A stretch of DNA of 64,000 bases from an uncultured Prochlorococcus sp. Lineage in GTDB: Bacteria; Cyanobacteriota; Cyanobacteriia; PCC-6307; Cyanobiaceae. The DNA lies in the NCBI GenBank assembly GCA_902596585.1, contig CACJUL010000005.1:1-64000 (forward strand). The letters run 5' to 3'. Of the stretch, positions 1-10,021 are shown in pieces. The notes below the pieces were generated by a model. The model saw only the letters and a list, made by a program, of their open reading frames with translations. It was not told where the DNA came from and ran no database searches. The stretch's first letter is position 1, and every line of letters begins with the position of its first letter. A program made the position numbers and the translations under genes.

Positions 1-336
1 GCCGAAGCAATAGATGCTGATTTTATAGGATTAGGAGTTAATGCACTAGATTATTCTGGTTATCCAGATTGCAGACCTGACTACATTAAAAAATTTCAAG
101 AATTAGCAGATTTAGCCAATAAAAGAGGAAGAGAAAACAACCCAATAAAACTTTGGACTCCACTATTAGATCTAAATAAAGAGGAAATTATTAAATTAGC
201 TTTTGATAATCATGTCCCTTTAGATAAAACATGGAGTTGTTATTCAGGAAATTTAGAACCATGCGGTAAGTGTGATAGCTGCAGAATTAGAAATGCTGCT
301 TATGAAAAATGGCTCAATAACAACAATAAAAAATGA
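1..336 (+). CDS. queC: 7-cyano-7-deazaguanine synthase QueC, C-terminal part (truncated by window edge)
   Basis: Frame 1 reads ...[21 protein letters not shown]...[16 protein letters not shown]...[28 protein letters not shown] with the QueC zinc-binding Cys cluster; stop TGA 334-336 overlaps the next ATG (ATGA). Confidence 0.9.
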   Translation, partial: AEAIDADFIGLGVNALDYSGYPDCRPDYIKKFQELADLANKRGRENNPIKLWTPLLDLNKEEIIKLAFDNHVPLDKTWSCYSGNLEPCGKCDSCRIRNAAYEKWLNNNNKK

Positions 337-1652
337 AAATAAAAAAAATAATTCTAGAAAAATGGATAGATCCAGCACTTATTACATATCATCTTGCAAA
401 AAAATTCGGAGATAAAGGATTAGCTTGGCTAGACAGTGATGGTAAAGAAAATGGGGAATGGTCAATAATAGGAATTAAACCTACAGAAATCATTCAATCA
501 AGAGATATCAATAACTTAGACAAAACTAATAATCCTTTTAACAGTTTAAAAAATATTGAAAAAGGATTTTGGATCGGATGGTTAAGCTATGAAGCTGGAG
601 TATACATAGAACCAAAAAACCCATGGCGACAATCTGATATGGCAACTTTATGGATTGCATCATATGATCCAATCATTAAATGTAATCTAATAAAAAAAGA
701 AATAATAATCGAAGGTACAAACTCATCTGAATTGATAAATTACAAAAAAATAATCAACAATATAAACACTATTGAAGAAGAAAATATTATTAAAACAAAT
801 TTGACTTTCAACTTTTCAAAAATTAATTTAGACGAAATGGCTGAAAAATTTCAGAAAAATATTATAAAATTAAAGAAATTAATTTCCATAGGAGATTTAT
901 TTCAAGCAAACCTCACAACTAAATGCGAAATTGAATCTTCCAAAAACTATAATCCTCTAGATATTTATTTAAAAATAAGAAGTAAATTAAGAGCTCCCTT
1001 TGGAGGAATAATAATAAATAATAAGGATGATTATAAAGAGGCGGTATTATCTACCTCACCAGAAAGATTTATAAAAATAGATAAAAAAAAATTAGTAGAA
1101 TCAAGACCTATCAAAGGAACTAGATCTAGAGATAAGGATTTAAATCAAGACGCACTTAATGCTATTGATTTAATAACGAACGAAAAAGATAGAGCCGAAA
1201 ATATTATGATTGTTGACCTAATAAGAAATGATTTAAGTAAAGTTTGCGAGACAGGAAGTATTCTGGTGCCAGAAATATTAAAACTTGAAAGTTTCTTAAA
1301 AGTTCATCATCTAACTTCAGTAATTAGAGGCAAATTAAAAAAAGACAAGAACTGGATCGATTTACTTAAAGCTTGTTGGCCTGGGGGCTCTATAACTGGA
1401 GCCCCTAAATTACGATCATGCCAGAGACTTTTTGAATTAGAAGAATGTGAACGCGGGCCATACTGTGGATCATTTTTAAAACTTGACTGGAATGGAGAGT
1501 TTGACAGCAATATACTAATAAGATCATTTTTAATTAAAGACAAAAAAATCAATATATATGCTGGTTGTGGAATAGTTATTGACTCAAACCCTGAAGAGGA
1601 AACTAATGAATTAAAGTGGAAACTTTTACCATTAATTGATTCACTAAAATGA
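333..1652 (+). CDS. pabB: Anthranilate/para-aminobenzoate synthase component I (chorismate-binding)
   Basis: 439 aa ORF with chorismate-binding motifs ([51 protein letters not shown]); followed by a class IV aminotransferase. Confidence 0.85.
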   Translation: MKIKKIILEKWIDPALITYHLAKKFGDKGLAWLDSDGKENGEWSIIGIKPTEIIQSRDINNLDKTNNPFNSLKNIEKGFWIGWLSYEAGVYIEPKNPWRQSDMATLWIASYDPIIKCNLIKKEIIIEGTNSSELINYKKIINNINTIEEENIIKTNLTFNFSKINLDEMAEKFQKNIIKLKKLISIGDLFQANLTTKCEIESSKNYNPLDIYLKIRSKLRAPFGGIIINNKDDYKEAVLSTSPERFIKIDKKKLVESRPIKGTRSRDKDLNQDALNAIDLITNEKDRAENIMIVDLIRNDLSKVCETGSILVPEILKLESFLKVHHLTSVIRGKLKKDKNWIDLLKACWPGGSITGAPKLRSCQRLFELEECERGPYCGSFLKLDWNGEFDSNILIRSFLIKDKKINIYAGCGIVIDSNPEEETNELKWKLLPLIDSLK

Positions 1653-2476
1653 TTGAAACATTAGGCTGGCACAGGAATCAATGGCTAGATATTGATAGAA
1701 TATTTATTGCTGCTAATAATAGAGGATTAAAATTTGCTGATGGTATATTTGAGACCATTTTGATAAAGGAAAACAAACCTATTCTTTTTGATGAACACTT
1801 TAAAAGGTTAGAAAAAAGTAGCAAAATTTTAAATATTAATCTCAAAATAAATAAATTAGCTTTGAGACAACTTATTCAAGATGGAATTAGAAGGTTATCG
1901 CTTAAGACTGATCAATTTGCTTCAGTAAGAATAAACTATAGTCGAGGAACTAATGAAGGTCGAACACTAACAATTGATAGCACTTTAGAGACAAAAGATT
2001 TAGATAATTTATGGCTTGAGTTCTATAAAATCAAACCAAATTTTAATCCGATAAGCGTTTTTATTAGTCAAACGGAAAAAATAAATGAATTTAGTCTTAT
2101 AAGTAAATGCAAAACATTTTCGTATAATCAGGCAATACAAGTTTTGACAGAAGCTAATGAAAAATCATTTAATGACTCTATCCTATTAAATACGTCAGGT
2201 GAACTTAGTTGCGGCAGTACATTTAATCTGCTAATTAAAAGAAATAATCAATGGATAACTCCTAGAAAAGAGAGCGGCTGTTTAGAGGGGATTATGGTTT
2301 CTCAAGCTTTAAAATTGAAAATTGTAAAAGAAGAATTAATTCCTCCAGAATTTCAAAATGATGACATAATAGTTGCAATTAATAGCTTATCTTGTAGACA
2401 AATTTATCAAGTTAATGATTTAAAGCTTAAACCTAAATTCGATCCAATTTACTTTTGGGATTTATTATATAATTGA
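1649..2476 (+). CDS. Class IV aminotransferase (probable 4-amino-4-deoxychorismate lyase)
   Basis: 275 aa ORF; NNRGLKFADGIFETI, SYNQAIQVLTEANEKSFNDSILLNTSGELSCGSTFNLLI; 4-nt overlap with pabB. Confidence 0.8.
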   Translation: MIETLGWHRNQWLDIDRIFIAANNRGLKFADGIFETILIKENKPILFDEHFKRLEKSSKILNINLKINKLALRQLIQDGIRRLSLKTDQFASVRINYSRGTNEGRTLTIDSTLETKDLDNLWLEFYKIKPNFNPISVFISQTEKINEFSLISKCKTFSYNQAIQVLTEANEKSFNDSILLNTSGELSCGSTFNLLIKRNNQWITPRKESGCLEGIMVSQALKLKIVKEELIPPEFQNDDIIVAINSLSCRQIYQVNDLKLKPKFDPIYFWDLLYN

Positions 2477-3264
2477 ACTTTATTAATATCTGGTAAATAT
2501 ACATCAGATACTTTAGTTATATTGTTATTAACCTTAAATTCAACAATTTTTCCAATAATGATAATAGATGGAGCTAAAAATTCTTTATCTTTGATTTTAT
2601 CTGGAAGATTATCTAATTTCTCTATAAAACATTTTTGATTTTTCAAAGTAGCTTCTTGGATTACAGCGCATTTTGTATCCTTACATAAGCCGCCTAAAAT
2701 TAATTCCTCTACAATAAATTCAATATTTTTTATACCCATAAAAATAACTAAGCTATCTGAAGATTTTGCTAAATCTCTCCAATTGACGCTCTTTTTATAC
2801 TTATCAACATGCTCATGCCCAGTTACGAAAGTTACAGAACTCGCAGCATCTCTATGAGTAAGTGGAATACCAAAATATGTGGGAGCAGCTATACCAGAAG
2901 TAATCCCAGGCACTATTTCAACTGATACGCCATTTTTTTCTAAAAAAGATACTTCTTCACCACCCCTTGAAAAAACGAACGGATCTCCCCCTTTGAGCCT
3001 CACAACATTTTTACCTTCTTTGGCCAATTTCAAAATAAGATCATTTGTTTCAACCTGAGGTACAGAACACTTCCCAGCTCTTTTACCGACATGATAAATT
3101 TCTGTATTTTTTCTTGTTTCTTTTGTTATTTCATCTGGGATTAATGCATCATGAACCAATGCATCACAATTTTTTATTAAACGCAAAGCTTTTAGAGTTA
3201 AAAGTTCAGGATCACCAGGACCTGCTCCTACTAAATAAACAATACCGGGCACATTAATCTCCAT
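2449..3264 (-). CDS. cobA: Uroporphyrinogen-III C-methyltransferase
   Basis: VYLVGAGPGDPELLTLKALRLI, VRLKGGDPFVFSRGGEE, VPGITSGIAAPTYFGIPLTHR; ATG at 3264 preferred over TTG at 3270. Confidence 0.92.
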   Translation of the reverse strand: MEINVPGIVYLVGAGPGDPELLTLKALRLIKNCDALVHDALIPDEITKETRKNTEIYHVGKRAGKCSVPQVETNDLILKLAKEGKNVVRLKGGDPFVFSRGGEEVSFLEKNGVSVEIVPGITSGIAAPTYFGIPLTHRDAASSVTFVTGHEHVDKYKKSVNWRDLAKSSDSLVIFMGIKNIEFIVEELILGGLCKDTKCAVIQEATLKNQKCFIEKLDNLPDKIKDKEFLAPSIIIIGKIVEFKVNNNITKVSDVYLPDINKVQLYNKSQK

Positions 3265-3294
3265 TAACAAGTATGGTAATAGAAGTTAATTGGA

Positions 3295-4593
3295 ATGAAG
3301 GTAAATATTGTGAAAGAAAATTTATTGACATCAAATAAAAAATTTACTCTCCTTAGTGCTTTTGTCACTCTTCTAAATGATCGATTAAGTGAAAGTATCC
3401 TTTTACCTATTTTACCCTCTTTTGTTTTACTCTTTGACTCTAAAGCCAGTACATATGGATTATTATCATGTACTTACCAATTAGCTCAATTTACAGCTTC
3501 TCCTTTTATTGGAGTTATGAGTGATAGATACGGCAGAAGACCTGTGACTCTTTTTTGTATTTCTGGCTCAATAATAGGAATTTCAATTTTATCTTTTACT
3601 GTTCTTTTTAATTGGTCAAATTCTATCGCAGCTGTTCCTTTATTTTTATTATTTTTAGCAAGATTAATTGACGGTTTAAGTGGTGGCACGGCAGCAACAG
3701 CAACAACAATTCTTGCAGACATTTCAAGCCCTGAAAAAAGAGCAAAAACTTTTGGACTAATTGGGGTAGCCTTTGGTTTAAGTTTTTTCTTAGGAAATAT
3801 ATTCGTTGTAATTTTTGCAAAAAGTACAAATAATAATTTTATTATTCCAGTTTTGATAGCTTCAATAATTCCAATCATAAACTTTCTCTTAGTATTCTTC
3901 TACTTACCAGAAACAAGGCCCAACAATACCTCAAATAAATTAAAAACAATTCTTAAAAACCCTTTCAAACAACTATTTATAGTATTCAAAGAAGAAAAAA
4001 TTAGAAAATTGTCCTTAGCATTTTTTATTTACTTTATTGCTTTTACTGGATTGACAAATATCCTAATATTTTTTCTTCAAGAATCTTTAAACTGGACCAC
4101 CAAAGCATCAAGCGGAACTTTAGTGGTAGTAGGCATTATTGCAATAATTGTTCAAGGAGGGCTTATTGGGCCTCTCGTAAAGAAATTTGGCGAAATGAGG
4201 TTGACCCTCATTGGATCAGGATTCATTCTTGTAGCATGCTCATTCTTAATAACGGCCCCTAATGAAAATGCCACAATTAATATTTATACAGCTGTATCAT
4301 TCTTGGCAGTTGGAGCCGGTTTAATTACCCCTACATTAAGAGCACTAATATCAAAAAAGTTAGCAGTCGATAAACAAGGATCTATTCTAAGTAATCTTCA
4401 AGGTCTACAGAGCCTTGGTGGTGTTTTAGGAATAGCGATGGCTGGGAGAGTTTATGATGGTTTTGGTCCTAAATCACCTTTTATTGCTGGTTCCATTATC
4501 TTAATTTTCATGATATACCTTATTGCAGAGGGTAAAACAAATAATTTTATTTATGATCAAAATCAAAAGCATTTAAATGAAAAAACAAGCTGA
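3295..4593 (+). CDS. Major facilitator superfamily transporter
   Basis: 432 aa, about 12 hydrophobic segments; GVMSDRYGRRPV and FFYLPETRP MFS motifs. Confidence 0.85.
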   Translation: MKVNIVKENLLTSNKKFTLLSAFVTLLNDRLSESILLPILPSFVLLFDSKASTYGLLSCTYQLAQFTASPFIGVMSDRYGRRPVTLFCISGSIIGISILSFTVLFNWSNSIAAVPLFLLFLARLIDGLSGGTAATATTILADISSPEKRAKTFGLIGVAFGLSFFLGNIFVVIFAKSTNNNFIIPVLIASIIPIINFLLVFFYLPETRPNNTSNKLKTILKNPFKQLFIVFKEEKIRKLSLAFFIYFIAFTGLTNILIFFLQESLNWTTKASSGTLVVVGIIAIIVQGGLIGPLVKKFGEMRLTLIGSGFILVACSFLITAPNENATINIYTAVSFLAVGAGLITPTLRALISKKLAVDKQGSILSNLQGLQSLGGVLGIAMAGRVYDGFGPKSPFIAGSIILIFMIYLIAEGKTNNFIYDQNQKHLNEKTS

Positions 4594-6655
4594 TAATTTT
4601 ATTAATAGGGAATTAAGTTGGATTGAATTCAATAAGAGGGTACTCCTAACTGGGATGGGAAAAGAATATAAAATTCTTGATAAAGTAAAATTTTTCTCAA
4701 TCTTTAGCAATAATCTTGATGAATTTTTTATGGTTAGAGTGGCTTCTTTAAAGGCTCAAGTTGAAGCAGGCATAACTAAAAAAAGTATTGATGGACTTAC
4801 ACCTAAAGAGCAATTAAGACAGATCAATAGGGAAGTAAAAAGTTTAACGACTCTTCAAGAAAACTTTGTAAATAATGAATTAAATAATGAACTTAAAAAA
4901 CAAGGTATATTTTTAAAAAAATATGAGGATCTTAGTGAGAATGAAAAAAATTGGTGTAATAACTTCTTTACTTCATCTATTTTTCCCTTATTAACGCCAT
5001 TAGTTGTTGATCCAGCACATCCATTTCCATTTATAAGTAATTTAAGTCTGAACTTAGCAGCTCTAATAAAAGATGGAGAGGATTCTAAAAATCAGTTTGT
5101 CAGAATCAAAATACCAACAAAAAATATAAATCGTTTTATACAAATTCCTAATGAAATTATTGGTAGTAATAATGAAAGTACCCACTTATTCGTAAGTGTA
5201 GAAGATTTGATTGGCAATAATATTGATGCGTTATTTAACGGAATGGAATGTATTAATTACTCTTTTTTTAGAGTAACAAGAGATGCAGATTTAGAATTAA
5301 AAGAACTTGAAGCTGATGATCTTCTCTTAGCAGTTGAACAAAGTTTGCAGAAGAGAAGATTAGGTGGAGACGTAGTTAGATTAGAAGTAGAATCTGATAT
5401 CCCAAATAATATCTTAAAATTACTTATTGAAAGTATTTCAATACAAGAGGAATATATATACTTTTGCAAAAGTTTTTTAGGCCTTGACGATTTAAGTCAA
5501 CTTACAAAAATCAATAGAGATGATTTAAAAGAAAATCTATTAATTGGTAAAACTCATCCACAATTACAAAATTTAGATTCACCTTCAGAACTTAATGTGA
5601 ATTCTATCTTCACGATACTTAGAAAAAAAGATATTCTTCTGCATCATCCATATGACTTATTTAAAACTTCAGTTGAGGAATTCATAAATAGTGCTGCTGA
5701 TGATCCACTTGTCATGGCCATAAAAATAACTTTATATAGAGTTTCAAAAGATTCGCCAATTATCGCAGCTTTAATGAGAGCTGCAGAAAATGGCAAAGAG
5801 GTAATGACTCTTGTTGAACTAAAAGCAAGATTTGATGAAGATAATAATATTCAATGGGCAAAACAACTTGAACAAGCTGGAGTACATGTTGTATACGGCA
5901 TTATAGGATTTAAAACACATACAAAAATAGCTTTAATTGTCCGAAAAGAAAAAGGTAGTTTAAGAAATTATTTTCATATTGGAACAGGTAACTATAATTC
6001 CAATACTTCAAGGTTTTATACAGATTTAGGATTACTTTCCACAGGCCCAGAAATTGCATCTGATTTACTTGAATTATTTAATTACTTATCAGGTTTTTCT
6101 AAACAAAAATCTTATCAAAAATTGTTGGTATCTCCCTCATCCTTAAGAGAGAGATTTATTTTTCTCATAAACAGAGAAATTAAACATGCAAAAGAAGGTA
6201 AAAAAGCTGAGATAATTGCAAAAATGAATTCTTTAGTAGACCCAGAAATTATTCAACTACTTTATTTAGCTTCTCAAACAGGTGTAAAAATTAGTCTGAT
6301 TATCAGAGGTATATGTTGCTTGTATCCACAAAGAAAAAATTTAAGCAAAAATATTACGGTAATAAGTATTATTGGACATTTTCTTGAACATTCAAGAATC
6401 TTTTGGTTTTGTAATAACGATGAAAATGATGTTTTTATTGGCAGTTCGGATTGGATGAAAAGAAATCTTGATAGAAGGATTGAAGCTGTTACGCCAATAG
6501 AAAATTCACAATTAAAATCACAAATATACTCACTTTTGCAAACATACCTCAAAGATAATTATTTTTCTTGGATCATGAAAGAGGATGGCTCTTACGAGAA
6601 GTATGAGGTTAAATCAACTGTTAATCAATCACAGATGGACCTAATAAATAAATGA
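4577..6655 (+). CDS. ppk: Polyphosphate kinase
   Basis: 692 aa; FINRELSWIEFNKRVL, SNNLDEFFMVRVASLK, ITLYRVSKDSPI, VELKARFDEDNNI, YFHIGTGNYN. Confidence 0.95.
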   Translation: MKKQADNFINRELSWIEFNKRVLLTGMGKEYKILDKVKFFSIFSNNLDEFFMVRVASLKAQVEAGITKKSIDGLTPKEQLRQINREVKSLTTLQENFVNNELNNELKKQGIFLKKYEDLSENEKNWCNNFFTSSIFPLLTPLVVDPAHPFPFISNLSLNLAALIKDGEDSKNQFVRIKIPTKNINRFIQIPNEIIGSNNESTHLFVSVEDLIGNNIDALFNGMECINYSFFRVTRDADLELKELEADDLLLAVEQSLQKRRLGGDVVRLEVESDIPNNILKLLIESISIQEEYIYFCKSFLGLDDLSQLTKINRDDLKENLLIGKTHPQLQNLDSPSELNVNSIFTILRKKDILLHHPYDLFKTSVEEFINSAADDPLVMAIKITLYRVSKDSPIIAALMRAAENGKEVMTLVELKARFDEDNNIQWAKQLEQAGVHVVYGIIGFKTHTKIALIVRKEKGSLRNYFHIGTGNYNSNTSRFYTDLGLLSTGPEIASDLLELFNYLSGFSKQKSYQKLLVSPSSLRERFIFLINREIKHAKEGKKAEIIAKMNSLVDPEIIQLLYLASQTGVKISLIIRGICCLYPQRKNLSKNITVISIIGHFLEHSRIFWFCNNDENDVFIGSSDWMKRNLDRRIEAVTPIENSQLKSQIYSLLQTYLKDNYFSWIMKEDGSYEKYEVKSTVNQSQMDLINK

Positions 6656-6864
6656 AAATAATATTGATTTTTATAACATTTAAAAAAATTACTTAACATT
6701 TTAAAAAATTTTTATTTTTATAAAAACCTAATTATATCAACTGATCTGAAGAAATTTAAAAAAAAAAAGATTTTTTTGTCTTTAAAGTTTCAAAGTAAAA
6801 GTAGTTTTTATTTCAATTTCAGTGCTAGTTTTTTAAAAAATCCATTATTTAGGAGGCCAGGGTG

Positions 6865-8217
6865 ATGGGGATCCCTCTGGAATCTGCAAAGAGCTCTTCA
6901 ACTAATATTGATGAGCCTAGATTACCAAACACCGCGGGTAAATCTCGCGAAGCAAAACCAGATTTAACAAAATCTTTCAAGAGTTCTTCAAAAAATTTAG
7001 AAGGACCTAAGTTACCTAATGCAGGGCTTGAATCAAAGGGTAAAAAATCCCGATCAATTTCAAAACCAAACCAAAAAAGATCAACAAGATTCGTAACTGA
7101 TTCTATTGGTTATTACCTATCCAGTATTGGAAGAGTTCCATTATTAACTGGAGAGGATGAAATTGATTTAGCCAAAAAAGTTCAAACATTAAAAACACTT
7201 GTAAAATCTTTTACTGAAAACAATGAACTTTCTGAAGCATTAGCTTTTAAAAGTGATTTTAATTTCAAAGAAAAAAAATCAAAAAATATTTTAGAAAATA
7301 TAAGTGATATAAATTTAGTAGAAGAAACTAATCCCAAAAAGACTTTTAAACATGATTTGGAGGAAAGTATTTATGGAGGAAAAGAAAACTTTAGTAAAAT
7401 AGAGAATCAATCAAAAAATAGTTTTGCAAAATTAATTGCTTGCCTCGAAATATATTTAAAAAATTCTAAAAAACATGATGAATGGAAACAATTAAAAAGA
7501 GGTTTAAGAGCTAGAGATAAAATGATGGAAGCTAATCTGAGATTAGTTGTATCAGTTGCAAAAAAATATCAAAACCAAGGCTTAGAATTATTAGATTTAA
7601 TACAAGAAGGAACAATTGGATTGGAAAGAGCAGTAGATAAGTTTGATCCAAAAATGGGCTATAAATTTTCCACTTACGCATATTGGTGGATTAGACAAGG
7701 AATGACACGAGCTATAGACAATAGTGCTAGAACAATTAGATTGCCAATCCACATTAGTGAAAAACTATCAAAAATGAGAAGAGTTTCAAGAGACTTATCT
7801 CATAAACTAGGAAGACAACCAAGCAGGCTAGAAATGGCAACAGCTATGGGAATTGAACAAAAAGATTTAGAAGACTTAATTTCTCAAAGTGCTCCTTGCG
7901 CATCCCTTGATGCCCACGCAAGAGGAGAGGAAGATAGAAGCACTCTTGGAGAACTTATTCCTGATCCTAATAGCGAAGATCCTATGGAAGGAATGGATCG
8001 ATCTATTCTTACAGAACATTTAGGTGCTTGGCTTTCTCAATTAAATGAAAGAGAACAAGAAATTATGAAAAAAAGATTTGGCTTAGATGGGACAGAAGAA
8101 TCGACTCTTGCAGCTATAGGACAAGATATTGGAGTGTCTAGGGAAAGAGTAAGGCAATTAGAAGCAAAAGCATTAAAAAGATTGAGGATGATGTCAAATT
8201 ACGATAAAGCAGCATAA
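6865..8217 (+). CDS. RNA polymerase sigma factor, sigma-70 (RpoD/SigA-related)
   Basis: Regions 2-4 intact (NLRLVVSVAKKYQNQGLELLDLIQEGTIGLERAVDKFDP.GYKFSTYAYWWIRQGMTRAI; GVSRERVRQLEAKALKRLR). AGGAGG 11-16 nt upstream of the start; tandem GTG (6862) / ATG (6865) starts. Confidence 0.93.
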   Translation: MGIPLESAKSSSTNIDEPRLPNTAGKSREAKPDLTKSFKSSSKNLEGPKLPNAGLESKGKKSRSISKPNQKRSTRFVTDSIGYYLSSIGRVPLLTGEDEIDLAKKVQTLKTLVKSFTENNELSEALAFKSDFNFKEKKSKNILENISDINLVEETNPKKTFKHDLEESIYGGKENFSKIENQSKNSFAKLIACLEIYLKNSKKHDEWKQLKRGLRARDKMMEANLRLVVSVAKKYQNQGLELLDLIQEGTIGLERAVDKFDPKMGYKFSTYAYWWIRQGMTRAIDNSARTIRLPIHISEKLSKMRRVSRDLSHKLGRQPSRLEMATAMGIEQKDLEDLISQSAPCASLDAHARGEEDRSTLGELIPDPNSEDPMEGMDRSILTEHLGAWLSQLNEREQEIMKKRFGLDGTEESTLAAIGQDIGVSRERVRQLEAKALKRLRMMSNYDKAA

Positions 8218-8222
8218 TTAAA

Positions 8223-8867
8223 TTGTTAAAAATTGCCTTAATTTGTATTTATATATTTTCAATATTTTTATTATCGTGGATCTTTCAAAAATATAGGCCG
8301 AATAATAATGAACTAAAAAGGAAAATAATACATATTGGAATTGGCCCTTTAATACCAATTGCAAAATTTCTAGAAATTGATCAGAATTCAGCTCTTTTTT
8401 TTACGGGAATTATTTCATTACTAGTTCTCATAAATTATATTTTCAAAATAATTCCAACAATTGAAGATGTCGAAAGAAAAAGTTATGGAACATTACTTTA
8501 TTGTCTAAGTTTATTTATTTTAATTTCTCATTTCTGGGATAAAGATCCATATTCGTTAATTACTGGATTTTTTATAATGGCTTTCGGAGATGGATTAGCT
8601 GGATTAGTAGGCAAAACATTTAACTCAAAAAGTTGGTTTTTTCTTAAACAAAAAAAATCTTTAATTGGAACTCTAACAATGTTTTTAACAAGCTTGATAA
8701 TAGTTTCTTCGATAGGATACGCCCAACAAAATAGTCTGAATTTAAACTATTTTACGATTGCTTTTATTGCAACCTTACTTGAACAAATAAGTTTTTTAGG
8801 GATAGATAACTTTATTGTCCCAATCTTGTCGGCACTAAGTTTTAATTTTTTTATAACTAATTTATAG
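8223..8867 (+). CDS. Integral membrane polyprenol/phytol/dolichol kinase-like protein
   Basis: 214 aa hydrophobic; ELKRKIIHIGIGPLIP, GFFIMAFGDGLAGLVGKTFNSKSW, KSLIGTLTMF pattern of the phytol/dolichol-kinase-like family; TTG start. Confidence 0.65.
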   Translation: MLKIALICIYIFSIFLLSWIFQKYRPNNNELKRKIIHIGIGPLIPIAKFLEIDQNSALFFTGIISLLVLINYIFKIIPTIEDVERKSYGTLLYCLSLFILISHFWDKDPYSLITGFFIMAFGDGLAGLVGKTFNSKSWFFLKQKKSLIGTLTMFLTSLIIVSSIGYAQQNSLNLNYFTIAFIATLLEQISFLGIDNFIVPILSALSFNFFITNL

Positions 8868-9921
8868 AATTATATAAAATAGCAAGTAATCCTTTTGTTG
8901 TTTCTATATCTATACATGCATCTGTAATGCTTCTGCCAAACTCAAGGTCCTCTTTGTTTAAAAGTTTTTGATTTCCTTCCTTTAAATGACTTTCAAGCAT
9001 CACTCCTAAAATATTTTTTTCACCATTACTGATTTGTAAAGCAACATTCTTTAGCACTTCAGACTGTTTTCGGAAGTCTTTGTTGGAATTTCCATGACTA
9101 CAATCAATCATGATTTTATGAGGAAGATTACATTGTTTTAATTCGGATGAAATTCTTTGAACATGTTGACTTTCAAAATTTGGGCCAGTTGAGCCGCCTC
9201 TTAAAACTATATGGCCATCTGGATTACCTGTAGTGTTAACAATTGAAGCCATTCCATTGTTATTAACACCTAAGAAATGATGAGATTTAGAAGCTGACTG
9301 CATCGCGTTTATTGCAGTAGTAAAGGAACCGTCCGTTCCATTTTTAAAGCCAATAGGCATTGATAATCCTGATGCCATTTCCCTATGAGTTTGACTTTCA
9401 GTGGTTCTCGCACCTATAGCAGTCCAACTTATCAAATCGGCAATATATTGAGGAACTATTGGATCTAGTAATTCTGTAGCACAAGGTATTCCACTAGAAG
9501 CCAGGTATGAAAGCAAACTTCTTGCCCTTCTTAAACCAGTATTAATATCATAAGAATCATCTAAATGAGGATCATTTATTAGTCCCTTCCAACCAATAGT
9601 CGTTCTTGGCTTCTCAAAATATACTCTCATAATTATTTCTAATTTATCTTTATAAATTTCTCGAAAGTTTTTAATATATTTTGAATATTCCTTTGCCGCA
9701 TCTAAATCATGAATTGAGCAGGGACCAACAATGACTAAAACCTTCTGGTTATTATGATGCAAAATATTTTGTATCGATCTTCTTGTTTTAGATACTGTAT
9801 TAGCAGAGGTGTGATCTAAAGGTATATCATTATGTAATCTGCTTGGAGGAATTAATGGACGTGTTTCAACAACATGTAAATCTGATGTCTTTTCTAAAGC
9901 TGAATTATTTGATGATGTCAT
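8857..9921 (-). CDS. 3-deoxy-7-phosphoheptulonate (DAHP) synthase, AroF/G/H type
   Basis: VLVIVGPCSIHD, RVYFEKPRTTIGWKGLINDP, GARTTESQTHREMASGLSMPIGFKNGTDG, VMIDCSHGNS. Confidence 0.95.
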   Translation of the reverse strand: MTSSNNSALEKTSDLHVVETRPLIPPSRLHNDIPLDHTSANTVSKTRRSIQNILHHNNQKVLVIVGPCSIHDLDAAKEYSKYIKNFREIYKDKLEIIMRVYFEKPRTTIGWKGLINDPHLDDSYDINTGLRRARSLLSYLASSGIPCATELLDPIVPQYIADLISWTAIGARTTESQTHREMASGLSMPIGFKNGTDGSFTTAINAMQSASKSHHFLGVNNNGMASIVNTTGNPDGHIVLRGGSTGPNFESQHVQRISSELKQCNLPHKIMIDCSHGNSNKDFRKQSEVLKNVALQISNGEKNILGVMLESHLKEGNQKLLNKEDLEFGRSITDACIDIETTKGLLAILYNSIN

Positions 9922-10021
9922 CGTTGATTAATTAAGAAGTTTGAATATTTAAAAAAGCATTTATGAATACTCTCCTTTTCAATATTAAAAATAACAATAG
10001 ATTAGGCATTAAACCTTACTA

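Noticed and set aside
3486-3878. Minus-strand 130-aa ORF opposite the MFS gene (and 68-aa ORF 3623-3829)
   Set aside because: Antisense to clear MFS coding sequence; composition reflects the complement of hydrophobic codons.
6274-6552. Minus-strand 92-aa ORF within ppk
   Set aside because: Antisense to conserved polyphosphate kinase C-terminus.
6656-6861. 206-nt AT-rich leader upstream of the sigma factor as a candidate riboswitch or ncRNA
   Set aside because: Mostly A/T homopolymer runs with no stable GC-containing structure; only the AGGAGG Shine-Dalgarno is clear.
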